Shown here: one piece after another, positions 37,527 to 47,540 of the stretch
Layout: each line of letters opens with the position of its first letter
How positions within the stretch are numbered: the stretch's first letter is position 1
Origin: an uncultured Granulosicoccaceae bacterium
Lineage (GTDB): Bacteria; Pseudomonadota; Gammaproteobacteria; Granulosicoccales; Granulosicoccaceae
Length of the DNA: 64,000 bases
NCBI GenBank assembly: GCA_937920585.1
Contig: CAKZSB010000010.1
Span: forward strand, 1-64,000
Reading direction: 5' to 3'
Made by a program: the position numbers and the translations under genes
The notes under the pieces: model-generated
What the model saw: only the letters and a program-made list of their open reading frames with translations
Databases searched by the model: none
Told to the model about the DNA's origin: nothing

Positions 37527-39860
37527 TCAGAAAATTGAGCCAATGGTAAATTGAAATGACTGGCGACTATCCGTTTGTTCATCATTGAAAGTTTCGGACA
37601 GGCTGAATGTCAATGGACCAACCGGTGCGAGCCAGACAAACGATACACCGTAGGAGCCGCGCAACAAATCCGAATCAAAGTCCGATGCATCGCCGTAGAC
37701 CTGCCCTACATCGGTGAACAAGCTCAAGCGGGTCGCACCCGGTGAATCAACAAACGGTGGTGGAAAGATCAGCTCGAGCGATCCCACGGTTCTGAAATCA
37801 CCACCTTGCGCATCATCATTAGAATCGCGCGGACCAAGACTATCTCTGCGATAGCCGCGAACTGACTGAATTCCCCCGGCAAAGAATCGACGGAAAAACG
37901 GCAGTTCGTTTAGATCCCGGTTGCCCTCACCATAGCTGATTCGTGAATTCATAGAGAATGTGTAGCGTTCGGACAGCGGATAGTAAAACTCGAATAAGTG
38001 ACTCAATTTGTAGAATTCGAGGTCGCTGCCCGGCGAGGTCACATCGAGAGTGAGGGAATTTCTGGTGCCACTGGTCGCAAACACAGTGCGGTTGCGCGTA
38101 TCGCGTGCCAGACCAATCGATGCTTCAAATAAATCGTACTGACTACCAAACCGATCGATGAACCGATCGACATCATCAGAACTGTCATCGGTCGCAATAA
38201 CCTCAACATTTTCATAGCCCAAACCAAGACTAAAGGTGGAAAATTCACTCAGCGGAACACCGTATCGCACCTTGGCACCATAACTGTCCAATATATAGTT
38301 GGCTGTGGTGGATAGCTCACTCGTGTCGGTTTGACGCACAAACGCGCGCAGCGTCCTGCTGATTCCGTCGGGTGTGTAGTACGGATCGGTGTAGGCCAGC
38401 GTGAAGTTGTCCTGGCTTTGGGTGTTATCGAAAGAAAGCGCCAACCTCTCACCCGTGCCGAACATGTTTTCCTGAGTGAAGTTGAGATTAAACACAAATC
38501 CGTCTGTACCGAATCCTGCACCAGCCCCGAAAGAACCCGACGATCCCTCGGAAACATCAATGGCAATGTCAATCAAATCATCGGAGCCGGGGACTCTGGG
38601 TGTACTGATGGAAACTCGTTGTATGTAGGGCAGGCGTTGTAGCCGTGTTTGTGAGCGGGATAGAGCCAACGGCGAAAAACGGCTCCCTTCCATTTGTCTC
38701 ATCTCTCGACGCAAAACCTCATCATGCGTCTTGTATTGACCATTAAAGACAATTCTACGAACGTAGACCCGTTTGCCTTTGTCAATTTCAAATTGCAGAT
38801 CGACGGTCTGGTTTTGCTCGTCGATATCAGGCACCACGTTCACACGAGCAAACGCATAGCCATCCTCACCAAGACGATCGCCGAATGCGTTGCTGCTTCG
38901 GGTCAGCAGTTTTCTGGAGTAGGTATCGCCCGAGTTCATTGCCAAAAGGCTTTCGAGTTCACCATCGGGCAGTGCATCATTTGCACCGGCAAAGGTTACC
39001 TCGCCTACCCTGTACTGATTGCCTTCGTCAATGTTTATCGTGATGTTGATGTTGCGCTTGTCAGGACTGATCGTTACCTGAGTTGAGGAAATGTCGAATT
39101 GCAAATAACCACGATCAAGGTACCAGGCTCTGAGCTTCTCGGTATCCGCAGACAGCTTCGCTCTCGAGTATTCATCTCGGGAACTTAAGGGATTTATAGT
39201 TATCCCGGATTGCAGCAAATCCAGCAGTTGCTCTTCACTGAAGGCTTTGTTGCCGACGATATTGATGTTGCGAATCTTCGCGACCGCACCTTCCTCGATC
39301 TCTATATCTACCTTGACCCGATTTCTGTCGAGTTCGGATACGCTGGAGAGAATCCTGGTGCCGTACTGACCACGGCTGAAATACACCTGGCGCAGTTCTG
39401 TCTCGAGGTTGTCCAACACCGAGCGACGAAAGATCCGCCCGGGAGCCAGACCAATGGCCCGTAGCGACTCATCCATTTGGTCAGCTGGCAGTGCTTCGTT
39501 GCCGGAGACATCGACCTCTGCTATCGAGGGACGCTCCTGTACCACCACGATCAATATACTGCCATCGCGAGAAAGCTGTACGTCATCGAACAGGCCGGTT
39601 TCGTAAAGAGATCTGATCACGCGGCTGCTGTCGACGCCGCGCTCGAAGCGCTCGCCGGCACGCATTGGCACATAGTTGAGCACCGTGCCTTTTTCGATGC
39701 GATCGATGCCCCGAACCTGAATATCGGAGATGATAAATGCCGCCTGATCCTGTGCCTGTACGGTGGGCACAGCCACTATCGGGACAAGCCCGGCAGCATA
39801 GAGCAGGATGGCAAATACTGACGCCCCGAGGTGGCGTCGCGATGGGTGACCTGACTGCAT
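37527..39860 (-). CDS. bamA: Outer membrane protein assembly factor BamA
   Basis: Inserts beta-barrel proteins in the outer membrane. Signal peptide (about 1-36, ending VQAQD), five POTRA domains (about 37-430) and the C-terminal 16-strand barrel. Visible landmarks are FIISDIQVRGIDRI, the conserved GGIQSVRGYRRDSLGPRD lid region with the VRGY motif, and the final strand ending QFTIGSIF. 777 residues is close to E. coli (810). Sits between rseP and skp. Confidence 0.97.
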   Translation of the reverse strand: MQSGHPSRRHLGASVFAILLYAAGLVPIVAVPTVQAQDQAAFIISDIQVRGIDRIEKGTVLNYVPMRAGERFERGVDSSRVIRSLYETGLFDDVQLSRDGSILIVVVQERPSIAEVDVSGNEALPADQMDESLRAIGLAPGRIFRRSVLDNLETELRQVYFSRGQYGTRILSSVSELDRNRVKVDIEIEEGAVAKIRNINIVGNKAFSEEQLLDLLQSGITINPLSSRDEYSRAKLSADTEKLRAWYLDRGYLQFDISSTQVTISPDKRNINITINIDEGNQYRVGEVTFAGANDALPDGELESLLAMNSGDTYSRKLLTRSSNAFGDRLGEDGYAFARVNVVPDIDEQNQTVDLQFEIDKGKRVYVRRIVFNGQYKTHDEVLRREMRQMEGSRFSPLALSRSQTRLQRLPYIQRVSISTPRVPGSDDLIDIAIDVSEGSSGSFGAGAGFGTDGFVFNLNFTQENMFGTGERLALSFDNTQSQDNFTLAYTDPYYTPDGISRTLRAFVRQTDTSELSTTANYILDSYGAKVRYGVPLSEFSTFSLGLGYENVEVIATDDSSDDVDRFIDRFGSQYDLFEASIGLARDTRNRTVFATSGTRNSLTLDVTSPGSDLEFYKLSHLFEFYYPLSERYTFSMNSRISYGEGNRDLNELPFFRRFFAGGIQSVRGYRRDSLGPRDSNDDAQGGDFRTVGSLELIFPPPFVDSPGATRLSLFTDVGQVYGDASDFDSDLLRGSYGVSFVWLAPVGPLTFSLSETFNDEQTDSRQSFQFTIGSIF

Positions 39861-39925
39861 TAAAATGAGCGGTTTGGCTGAGTCTGCCGCAGCTTATCAA
39901 CTGCCTGAAACCAGCGTAATTACCG

Positions 39926-39956
39926 ATTCTAAACCTTCTCATTACCGGCGTGACAA
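39926..39956 (-). promoter_or_regulatory. Candidate promoter upstream of bamA
   Basis: On the minus strand TTGTCA (39951-39956) is followed after 19 bp by TAGAAT (39926-39931), or after 17 by TTTAGA. A second candidate in the same 266-bp gap is TTGACC (40082-40087) with GATAAT (40061-40066). No convincing sigma-E site was found by eye. The rseP-bamA gap otherwise holds nothing I recognise. Confidence 0.35.
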
Positions 39957-40126
39957 GTGAGCATCACAGCTCAATATCCAACCCAGACCGGAGGGGCAAT
40001 CGACCGATCGAAGTGCTTCAAATCTAACGTGATTCCTGTAAAAAGGTTTGCAGCGCGATCATTATCATGCGCGCAAACTTCGGTCAACCGAGGGTGCGGG
40101 CGCGCGTCACGGGTGCGCAGCGCTCA

Positions 40127-41500
40127 CTAACTGATAATTCGAACGATATCGTTGTAGAACGCCAACGTCATCAATCCGGCCAGCAGCAGCAATCCGAGCT
40201 GTTGCCCATAGAGCTGGATACGCTCGGACACCGGTTTGCCAGTGACGACCTCAGTGAAGTAATACATGAGATGGCCGCCATCCAGCATGGGTATAGGAAG
40301 CAGATTCAACACACCGAGACTGATCGATATCAGCGCCAGAAAACTCAGATAGTGATCGATACCGACACTTGCCGACTGCCCGGCAAACTGCGCAATCGAA
40401 ATCGGGCCGCTAATATTTTCCACTGACGCCTGGCCCATGACCAGTTTGCCGATCATCTGCACCGTCAACGACATCATCTCCCAGGTTCGCACAAACGCTC
40501 GATGCAGTGCATCACCGACACTGTAGCGTTCAACAATCCGCACCTTGTCGTCGATTACCGATTGCGACAGGGTTTCCCAGGCACCAATAAAGCCCACTGG
40601 CTCACCATCGCCCAAATCCCTGCTACCGGGTGTCAACTCGAGCGTCTGCAAAGCTCCGTTACGTTCAATCTGCAATTCAAGTGCAACACCCGGGCTTGAG
40701 CGGATCATGCCGACCCAGTCGCGCCAGGTCGGCACTGGCTGGCCATCGGTGCTGACGATGATGTCACCAATTTGCAGCCCGGCGGCTGCGGCCGCACCGT
40801 CTGGCTGAACCCCGCCGAGGACCGGATCGACATCCGGCCACCATTGCTGAAAGCCGAGGTTGGCAATCACGTCGCCCTGGCTCGCCAGCAATGCCTTGTG
40901 ATCGAGCTTGAGTGTTCTGGTTGTCGTCTCGCCCGACTGCGTTTCAACCTCAAATGCGACCTCTTCGCTTTTGTCGAGCATTTGATCCAGCACGGCAACA
41001 CGCACGGTATCCCAACTGCCTGTCTTGCTATCACCAACGGCCACAATTCGATCGGCGGGCAGGAAACCGGCCTGTGCCACCGCGCTCTCCTTCACTGGAT
41101 TTCCAACCATCGGCGCAATGCCGGCAATGCCGATGAGATAGACAACCCAGTAGACCAGGACTGCCAGTATCAGATTCGCCACCGGCCCGGCCAGCACTAT
41201 GGCAATTCTGGCCCAGACACTTTGGCGGTTAAACGCGCGCGACAGCTCAGCTTCATCCACGTCGCCCTCGCGCTCATCAAGCATTTTCACGTAACCGCCC
41301 AGCGGTATCGCGGCGATCACATATTCGGTCTTGTCCTCACCCGCGACTTTCTTCCAAAGCGCGCTGCCAAACCCGACAGAGAACCGCAACACTTTCACAC
41401 CGACCTTGCGCGCGACCCAGTAATGCCCGAACTCGTGGATCGTGACCAGCACGCCCAACGCCACAATGAACGCTACAGCACTGAACAAAAAATCCTGCAT
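40127..41500 (-). CDS. rseP: Site-2 metalloprotease RseP
   Basis: Intramembrane protease that cuts anti-sigma-E and remnant signal peptides. Zinc motif HEFGH at 22-26, two PDZ domains in the middle (the second with GAAAAAGLQIGDIIVS), and the third ligand in MLDGGHLMYY near residue 400. 457 residues, four transmembrane segments. Its ATG shares one base with the dxr stop (TGATG). Confidence 0.96.
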   Translation of the reverse strand: MQDFLFSAVAFIVALGVLVTIHEFGHYWVARKVGVKVLRFSVGFGSALWKKVAGEDKTEYVIAAIPLGGYVKMLDEREGDVDEAELSRAFNRQSVWARIAIVLAGPVANLILAVLVYWVVYLIGIAGIAPMVGNPVKESAVAQAGFLPADRIVAVGDSKTGSWDTVRVAVLDQMLDKSEEVAFEVETQSGETTTRTLKLDHKALLASQGDVIANLGFQQWWPDVDPVLGGVQPDGAAAAAGLQIGDIIVSTDGQPVPTWRDWVGMIRSSPGVALELQIERNGALQTLELTPGSRDLGDGEPVGFIGAWETLSQSVIDDKVRIVERYSVGDALHRAFVRTWEMMSLTVQMIGKLVMGQASVENISGPISIAQFAGQSASVGIDHYLSFLALISISLGVLNLLPIPMLDGGHLMYYFTEVVTGKPVSERIQLYGQQLGLLLLAGLMTLAFYNDIVRIIS

Positions 41501-42708
41501 CAGGTAATTTCCGTTGAGGTGGAGGCACTGTCGACAAGTTCGACGGCCAGGTTACGTGCACGACGATCAATTTGCGCAAGATGCTCGACAGACGCCGGTT
41601 GCTCGAGCGGAATTTGCGCGAGCGCCGACTGATTGATCCGGGCGATATCAGCGAATCCGATGCGTCGTTTCAAAAAGTTTTCCACTGCAACCTCGTTTGC
41701 CGCATTGAGAATTGCGGGCGCCGAGCCCCCTTTACCCAGCGCTAGTCTGGCCAATCGCAGACACGGAAATCGCTGCTCATCGGGAGGTTCAAACTGCAGT
41801 GAACCGATGCGCGTGAAGTCAATGGGTGCAACGCCGCTGGCGAGGCGTTCCGGCCAGCCCAGCGCATGCGCTATGGGTGTGCGCATGTCAGCGTTGCCCA
41901 TTTGTGCAATCACCGAGCCATCGGCAAACCTGACCATCGAATGAACGACGCTTTGAGGGTGTACGACGACCTCGATTTCCTGCTCATCGACGCCAAACAA
42001 ATGGGACGCCTCGATTATCTCGAGCCCCTTGTTCATCATCGTCGCCGAGTCGATAGAGATTTTCTGGCCCATGTCCCAGTTCGGGTGGGCGAGCGCCTGC
42101 TCCACGGTCGCACGCTCCATTTGCTCGGCACTCCATTCACGAAACGGCCCGCCAGATGCAGTGAGCACCAGCGAGACAATCTCCTTGCGCCAGCTCGTGG
42201 AATCACCTGCCGGCAGACATTGAAAGATCGCGTTGTGCTCGCTGTCGACAGGCAGGATAGTGGCGCCGTTTTCGCGTGCTGTTGCCACCAGTAATTCGCC
42301 CGCCACGACCATCGCTTCCTTGTTGGCAAGCAATATTCGCTTGCCCGCGGTGGCGGCAGCCATCACCGGTGCCAGGCCCGCATAGCCCACAACTGCCGCC
42401 ATCACGGACGTAACGCGTGAATCAACGGCGATTCGCTCAAGTGAATCGGGCCCGGACAATACGCTGGTTCTACTCCCCGCTCGTTGCAACCGCTGTTGCA
42501 ACTGCGCTGCGGCCCCGGGATCGCTCATGGCGGCAAATACGGGCTCGAATTGCTGGCATTGGCTGGCAAGCAACTCTACGTTGCGGTGCGCGCTCAGCGC
42601 ATACACCGAGTATTGCTCGCGGTTGCGATCGAGTACATCGAGGGTGCTGGTGCCAACCGACCCGGTTGCACCCAGCACAACTACCTGCTGCAACTCAGCG
42701 TGACTCAT
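41500..42708 (-). CDS. dxr: 1-deoxy-D-xylulose 5-phosphate reductoisomerase
   Basis: Makes MEP in the non-mevalonate isoprenoid pathway. NADPH-binding GATGSVGTSTLDVL, LLANKEAMV, metal site PVDSEHNAIFQ, SIDSATMMNKGLE and GNADMRTPIAHAL are intact. 402 residues is typical. Between cdsA and rseP, supplying isoprenyl units for the neighbouring uppS product. Confidence 0.97.
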   Translation of the reverse strand: MSHAELQQVVVLGATGSVGTSTLDVLDRNREQYSVYALSAHRNVELLASQCQQFEPVFAAMSDPGAAAQLQQRLQRAGSRTSVLSGPDSLERIAVDSRVTSVMAAVVGYAGLAPVMAAATAGKRILLANKEAMVVAGELLVATARENGATILPVDSEHNAIFQCLPAGDSTSWRKEIVSLVLTASGGPFREWSAEQMERATVEQALAHPNWDMGQKISIDSATMMNKGLEIIEASHLFGVDEQEIEVVVHPQSVVHSMVRFADGSVIAQMGNADMRTPIAHALGWPERLASGVAPIDFTRIGSLQFEPPDEQRFPCLRLARLALGKGGSAPAILNAANEVAVENFLKRRIGFADIARINQSALAQIPLEQPASVEHLAQIDRRARNLAVELVDSASTSTEIT

Positions 42709-42750
42709 TCAGCAGGTACCGCGTGCTGACTACTGCAGAGCGGCATTTGC

Positions 42751-43560
42751 CTACATCCACAGAACGGCAAAAGCCATGAACGGCACGGCGGCAATCAATC
42801 CATCGAAGCGGTCCAGCGCGCCGCCGTGGCCTGGCAACAATACGCCACTGTCTTTCACTCCGCGACGACGCTTCGCGCGACTAAAGTAGAGATCCCCCGC
42901 GATGGTTGCCGCCGCAGCCAGCATACCAAACAGGAAAATCGGCAGCGCACCGGTTGTTTCGTTGGCGAATGCCTGGGCGGTGAAAAGATTACAGTAGAGT
43001 GCCAGCAACAGCCCGCCGATCGCACCTTCAATTGTTTTGCCCGCACTGATCTGCTCCGCCAGTTTGCGCTTGCCAAACCGCTTGCCGGCGAAGTAGGCAC
43101 CGATATCAGCACAGGCCACCAGCACGATAATGTAGATCACGTAGCCAGGCCCAAGGGGACGCGTGCGGAGCCAGTAAAGACAAATCACCGCGAGCAGCAC
43201 GGTAAAACAGCCCAGTGCCAGAGAGCGGTAGTGCGTGCCACCTGTATCGGGCAGGACCGGACGCAGATACATATCGAGTGCAATGGCACCCCATAGCAAC
43301 ACCCCGAGCAGCACCAGCGGTGTCAGCATACCCATCGATGCCCCCCAAAAACCAAGCAACGTCAGCACCGCCATACCTGCCAGCAGCCCCCACTTCACCA
43401 GCGGCACCTGTGGCAAATTGCACAATTCACCCCATTCGTAGGTACAGAGCAGCGTTGCCGCCAGCAATAAAGCGCCATACCAGAAATTTGACCAGCCCAA
43501 CACGGCCCACAAAATCAGCACCGCCAGAATCAGGCCTGTGATTACACGTTGTTTAAGCAT
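42751..43560 (-). CDS. cdsA: Phosphatidate cytidylyltransferase
   Basis: Makes CDP-diacylglycerol for phospholipid synthesis. About eight hydrophobic helices and the C-terminal signature GVKDSGVLLPGHGGALDRFD, with GDLYFSRAKRR before it. I chose ATG at 43560 (269 residues), which overlaps the uppS stop by 8 bp; the longer frame adds 29 residues of non-family sequence. Confidence 0.95.
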   Translation of the reverse strand: MLKQRVITGLILAVLILWAVLGWSNFWYGALLLAATLLCTYEWGELCNLPQVPLVKWGLLAGMAVLTLLGFWGASMGMLTPLVLLGVLLWGAIALDMYLRPVLPDTGGTHYRSLALGCFTVLLAVICLYWLRTRPLGPGYVIYIIVLVACADIGAYFAGKRFGKRKLAEQISAGKTIEGAIGGLLLALYCNLFTAQAFANETTGALPIFLFGMLAAAATIAGDLYFSRAKRRRGVKDSGVLLPGHGGALDRFDGLIAAVPFMAFAVLWM

Positions 43561-44302
43561 TGTTTTCCAGATCCCGAATTTGCTCGCCGGTCTGCCCGAA
43601 GCGGCGTTCTCTACCGTTAAAAAAACCAATCGCCCGATCGAGTTCATCTACACCAAAATCCGGCCAGAGCGTATCGGTGAAAAAGAGTTCTGTGTAGGCA
43701 AGGTGCCAGAGCAGATAGTTGCTCAGTCGTTGCTCACCGCCGGTACGGATAAACAGATCGGGCTCCGGATCATCACCTATGCTCGTGTGGCGCGCGACCA
43801 GCTCATCGTTGACATCTGCGGCTTGCAGCTGCCCGCCCTCGATCTGAGCGGCAATTCGCGCCATCGCCTGTGTGAGTTCCCAACGCCCGCCATAGTTCAC
43901 TGCGATATTCAGACGCATACCGGTATTGCCGGATGTTTTGCGATCAGCGGCCAGCATGTCTTTTTGCAACCCGGACCGAAATCCGGACAAATCGCCGATA
44001 AATCTCACCCGGATATTGTTCTCGTGCAGTTTATCCACCTCGCCGCGCAAAGTGCCGCGAAACAACTCCATTAGAAAACTGACTTCCTGCTCCGGTCGCT
44101 TCCAGTTTTCACTGCTGAATGCGAAGACTGTCAGCACTTTGATCTCGCGCCGGGCACATCCTTCGACCAGCTGGCGAGTCGCCTTTACCCCGGCCTGGTG
44201 CCCTGCACTGCGCCCCAGACCTCGCTTCTGGGCCCAGCGACCATTGCCATCCATAATGACGGCTATATGCTGCGGGGTTTTGTCAGGCTGATCCCGACTC
44301 AC
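43553..44302 (-). CDS. uppS: Undecaprenyl diphosphate synthase
   Basis: Makes the C55 lipid carrier for cell-wall and O-antigen synthesis. HIAVIMDGNGRWA with the catalytic Asp, GHQAGV, FAFSSENWKRP and the C-terminal ELFFTDTLWPDF are hallmarks. 249 residues. GTG start with GAGG eight bases upstream; no ATG alternative before the active site. Confidence 0.97.
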   Translation of the reverse strand: MSRDQPDKTPQHIAVIMDGNGRWAQKRGLGRSAGHQAGVKATRQLVEGCARREIKVLTVFAFSSENWKRPEQEVSFLMELFRGTLRGEVDKLHENNIRVRFIGDLSGFRSGLQKDMLAADRKTSGNTGMRLNIAVNYGGRWELTQAMARIAAQIEGGQLQAADVNDELVARHTSIGDDPEPDLFIRTGGEQRLSNYLLWHLAYTELFFTDTLWPDFGVDELDRAIGFFNGRERRFGQTGEQIRDLENNA

Positions 44303-44336
44303 CGGCAGCGCCTCACTGTTACCGGAATGAACGTCA

Positions 44337-44894
44337 TCAGACTTCCATCAACTCGGCTTTTTTGGCCTCCAGTAATTCATCGACTTTGGCGACGAACTCG
44401 TCGGTTACCTTCTGAACGAGATCCTGCCCTCTTCGCTCGTCGTCTTCCGAGATCTCTTTTTCGCGCTGCAGTTCTTTCAAATCGCTATTGGCGTCGCGGC
44501 GAATGTTGCGCACATTCACACGGGCACTCTCGGCCTCCTGACTCACTACTCGCACCAGATCGCGACGACGCTCTTCTGTCAGCGGAGGCATCGGAATGCG
44601 GATCACGGTCCCGGCCGTTGAGGGATTCAGGCCAAGATCGGAGTTGATGATTGCTTTTTCGATTGGCCCGACCAGATCTTTCTCCCACGGCGTGACGCTG
44701 AGCGTTCGCGCGTCTTCGATCGTCAGTTTGGCCACCTGATTCAGCGGCGAAGCACTGCCGTAGTAGTCGACCTTGATATGATCGAGCAAGCTGGTGTGCG
44801 CGCGCCCGGTTCGAATTCGGCTGAATTCCTTTTGCAGTACATCGACACTCTTGCCCATTCTCACTCCGGCGTCCTTGGCAATATCGTCAATCAT
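44337..44894 (-). CDS. frr: Ribosome recycling factor
   Basis: Splits post-termination ribosomes with EF-G. The 185-residue protein shows [35 protein letters not shown] and the VRNIRRDAN helix. Strong GAGGAGACAGG before ATG. The preceding 319 bp carry no gene, so pyrH, the usual neighbour, is missing and frr must start its own transcript or rely on read-through. Confidence 0.97.
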   Translation of the reverse strand: MIDDIAKDAGVRMGKSVDVLQKEFSRIRTGRAHTSLLDHIKVDYYGSASPLNQVAKLTIEDARTLSVTPWEKDLVGPIEKAIINSDLGLNPSTAGTVIRIPMPPLTEERRRDLVRVVSQEAESARVNVRNIRRDANSDLKELQREKEISEDDERRGQDLVQKVTDEFVAKVDELLEAKKAELMEV

Positions 44895-45213
44895 TTTTAC
44901 CTGTCTCCTCGATTTACCCGGGACTCTGCTGGCTCAACCGCAATAGCGTCAGCCATGTAACCCGATACATTAAGATTAAACACCCGCGGCGGTGTGAATT
45001 GAACACGGCACATTACCATGGTGGCAGCATTCTCACCCGCAAGCCCCCAATGGACTATATCCAGCCTGGGCCATGGCGAGCACAATTTCCAGCCACCGAT
45101 ATTCTGCCCCAAAAAAAAGCCGGACATGGCCCGGCTTTTCGAAAAGCAACAATTACTACACAAGGTCGTAATGCGTCACCGAGAACACTCTTCCGGGCAT
45201 TCCCGCAGCAGAT
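44895..45213. other. 319-bp gap where pyrH is usually found
   Basis: No open frame matching UMP kinase or any recognisable gene exists here on either strand. The stretch holds the tsf terminator (45111-45139) and presumably the frr promoter, which I could not place. UMP kinase must be encoded elsewhere. Confidence 0.7.
45111..45139 (-). terminator. Intrinsic terminator after tsf
   Basis: On the minus strand AAAAGCCGG, loop GCCATGT, CCGGCTTTT, continuing into a T-run of eight. Classic Rho-independent structure 75 bp past the tsf stop, ending the rpsB-tsf transcript. Confidence 0.9.
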
Positions 45214-46092
45214 CTACTCGCCCTTGACCTGTGCCATAACTTCCTCGGCAAAATTTTCCTGCTTCTTTTCGATCCCCTCGCCCACTTCAAAACGCGCGAA
45301 GTATCCAACCGATGCCCCACCCGCTTTGAGCAGCTTTTCCACTGTCTGGTCGGGGTCTTTGACAAACGGCTGTCCGAGCAGGGTAATTTCCGCAAGATAC
45401 TTGCGTAGCCGTCCCTGTACCATCTTCTCTACAATTTCAGCAGGCTTGCCGCTGTCTGCGGCCTCGGCCTCGAGAATCTGCTTTTCTTTGTCGAGCATCT
45501 CGGACGGCACGTCGTCAGCGCCAATGCAGACCGGGCGACTGGCGGCCACGTGCATCGCGATATCGCGCGGCAGGGATTCATCGCCACCAGTGACATCCGT
45601 GATTACGCCAATGCGCTGCCCGTGCATGTACTCGCCCAGCGTACCGCCACTGGACTCGTGGCGGGCAAATCGTCTGATCTGAATATTCTCGCCGAGCTTG
45701 GACACCAGTTCCTGGCGCGTGTGCTCGAGCGAATCGCCACCATTGCTGGAGTCAGCCAGTGCGGCGACATCGGCAGGGTTCTCCGCCAGTACCGCTGCGC
45801 AAACCGCGTCGGCAAATCCCGTGAAATCGTCGCCTTTGGCAACAAAATCAGTTTCACAGTTGACTTCCACCATTGCGATCGTCTTACCGTCCGCTGACAA
45901 CGCAGTCGCGATGACGCCTTCGGCAGCCGTGCGCCCGGCTTTTTTGTCCGCCTTCGCCAGACCCGAAATCCGCATCTGTTCGATCGCGGTATCCATATCA
46001 CCGTCGGCCTCTACGAGCGCCTTTTTACACTCCATCATGCCAGCGCCGGTGCGCTCGCGCAGTTCTTTTACCTGTGCAGCTGTAATAGCCAT
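45214..46092 (-). CDS. tsf: Elongation factor Ts
   Basis: Nucleotide exchange factor for EF-Tu. N-terminal [19 protein letters not shown] with the EF-Tu-contacting region, [10 protein letters not shown] in the core, and the C-terminal [15 protein letters not shown]. 292 residues is typical. Follows rpsB by 120 bp, terminated downstream. Confidence 0.97.
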   Translation of the reverse strand: MAITAAQVKELRERTGAGMMECKKALVEADGDMDTAIEQMRISGLAKADKKAGRTAAEGVIATALSADGKTIAMVEVNCETDFVAKGDDFTGFADAVCAAVLAENPADVAALADSSNGGDSLEHTRQELVSKLGENIQIRRFARHESSGGTLGEYMHGQRIGVITDVTGGDESLPRDIAMHVAASRPVCIGADDVPSEMLDKEKQILEAEAADSGKPAEIVEKMVQGRLRKYLAEITLLGQPFVKDPDQTVEKLLKAGGASVGYFARFEVGEGIEKKQENFAEEVMAQVKGE

Positions 46093-46173
46093 TGTCTATT
46101 GATCATCCTGTATTGCATATCGGCGGACACAGCTCGCCCGCCGACCTGGAAATTCTGTTTGATAACGCGAGCA

Positions 46174-46194
46174 CCGCCCGCACAAGGCAGGCGG
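46174..46194 (-). terminator. Hairpin between rpsB and tsf (possible attenuator)
   Basis: CCGCCCGC (46174-46181) and GCAGGCGG (46187-46194) form an 8-bp stem, allowing one G-U pair in the RNA, with loop ACAAG. No T-run follows on the minus strand, so it would only partly reduce read-through from rpsB into tsf. Confidence 0.4.
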
Positions 46195-46212
46195 CTAGTG
46201 CCGGATTGCGGA

Positions 46213-47181
46213 TCAGGCCTGTGGCTTGTCTGACTCATCCGCGGCGGGCGCAGCTGCTGCTTCAGGGGCAGCTGCCGCTTCGGGAGCGGCTTCTTCAGCA
46301 GCGGGGGGAGCCGCTGGCTCAGGGGCTGCAGGCACAGGTGTTTCAGCAGCCGCCGGAGCAGCTGGTTCCGCCGCCGGGGCTGCAGATTCAGCAGGCGCTG
46401 CTTCAACAGCAGCTTCCGGCGCTGCCGCTGGTGCAGCTTCTTCGGATTTCACTGCCGCGGGCTGTTCCTCGATGAATTCACCGGTTTTACTGACCCCACC
46501 GGCTGTTTTGCCGTTTTGAACCGCGTCGGCTGCGGCATCCGAGAACAACTGAATCGCTCGAACCGCGTCATCGTTGCCTGGTATCACGTAGTCGATGTCA
46601 TCCGGAGAGTTGTTGCTGTCCACGACCGCGATGATGGGTATACCCAGTTTGCGGGCTTCGGCGATGGCAATTTTCTCGTGACCGGTATCGATAACGAACA
46701 GCGCGTCTGGCAGGCGCTCCATCTTCTTGATTCCGCCAAGGCTCTTCTCGAGCTTTTCAAGCTCGCGGCGCAGAGTCAGCGCCTCTTTCTTGCTCAGTCG
46801 TTCTTCACCGCCGCTGGAAAACATTTCTTCCAGTTCAAGCATGCGCTTGACAGACTGTTTGACCGTCTTGAAGTTGGTCATCATGCCGCCGGGCCAGCGA
46901 CGATTGACGTAGGGCATGTTGCAGGCCGAAGCAGCGTCTTTGATCGCATCGCGGGCGGCGCGCTTGGTGCCAACGAACAGAATTCTGCCGTTGCGCGAGG
47001 AGAGCTTGCCAAGGAAATTCAACGCATCATCCAGCGCCGGCACGGTGCTTTCGAGGTTGAAAATATGGATTCGGTTGCGTTCGCCGTAGATGTAAGGCGC
47101 CATCTTCGGGCACCAGAAGCGTGTTTGGTGACCAAAATGCACGCCGGCTTCGAGCATTTGCCGCATACTGACTTTAGACAT
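46213..47181 (-). CDS. rpsB: 30S ribosomal protein S2 with long Ala/Pro/Glu tail
   Basis: Core protein (about 1-237) is a normal S2: [65 protein letters not shown] and [11 protein letters not shown]. The last 85 residues (46216-46470) are almost only Ala, Pro and Glu with a few Ser and Val. E. coli S2 has 241 residues, this one 322. I chose ATG at 47181; the longer frame lies in the leader. First gene of rpsB-tsf, divergent from map. Confidence 0.95.
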   Translation of the reverse strand: MSKVSMRQMLEAGVHFGHQTRFWCPKMAPYIYGERNRIHIFNLESTVPALDDALNFLGKLSSRNGRILFVGTKRAARDAIKDAASACNMPYVNRRWPGGMMTNFKTVKQSVKRMLELEEMFSSGGEERLSKKEALTLRRELEKLEKSLGGIKKMERLPDALFVIDTGHEKIAIAEARKLGIPIIAVVDSNNSPDDIDYVIPGNDDAVRAIQLFSDAAADAVQNGKTAGGVSKTGEFIEEQPAAVKSEEAAPAAAPEAAVEAAPAESAAPAAEPAAPAAAETPVPAAPEPAAPPAAEEAAPEAAAAPEAAAAPAADESDKPQA

Positions 47182-47540
47182 TATTTTCTCTTTGAGTTGG
47201 GTTGTGCCTCCGCTCCATCCCGCTGCCAACCTGTACGAGACAGGCACCCGACAGTCAGGTTTGCAGGAGCGTGAGAATTTGGTGGCTTCATCGCCACCAG
47301 TGAAATAGCCAGCCACCAGGCCAGCTAACCGCCAAGTATATGTCACTTTTTATCACTAATCTATCCCTCCATGGCAATCGAGGAACAATCAGGTTGATCG
47401 CCCGGGATTTTTTCGGTGCGGACGGCCAACTACCTGAGCTGACCAAAAATGATGCCAGCCGCGGGGCCGAAACCGGTTCCATCCTTGCCGTATAAACGCG
47501 ACAATAGCGAGCCCGATACAGCAATGGACAACAACTCTCG
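47182..47540. other. Divergent rpsB/map intergenic region with structured rpsB leader
   Basis: 359 bp without a gene. On the minus strand the 150-base leader of rpsB has a perfect hairpin GGTGGC-GATGAA-GCCACC (47281-47298) and a longer pairing ACCTG...CAGGT nearer the start codon. In E. coli S2 represses its own mRNA through this leader, so the same is likely here. The map side shows no clear ribosome site. Confidence 0.5.
47335..47340 (-). promoter_or_regulatory. -10 element of the rpsB promoter
   Basis: TATACT on the minus strand is a near-consensus -10. The -35 at 17 bp (TAGATT) is weak. Transcription from here would give a leader of about 150 bases including the hairpins above. Confidence 0.5.

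Noticed and set aside
40772-41632. 286-codon open frame antisense to rseP and dxr
   Set aside because: Shadow of two certain genes; no ribosome site or family pattern.
46216-46470. GC-rich repetitive stretch as a tandem repeat or array
   Set aside because: Units vary and simply encode the Ala/Pro/Glu tail of S2; no CRISPR-like spacing.
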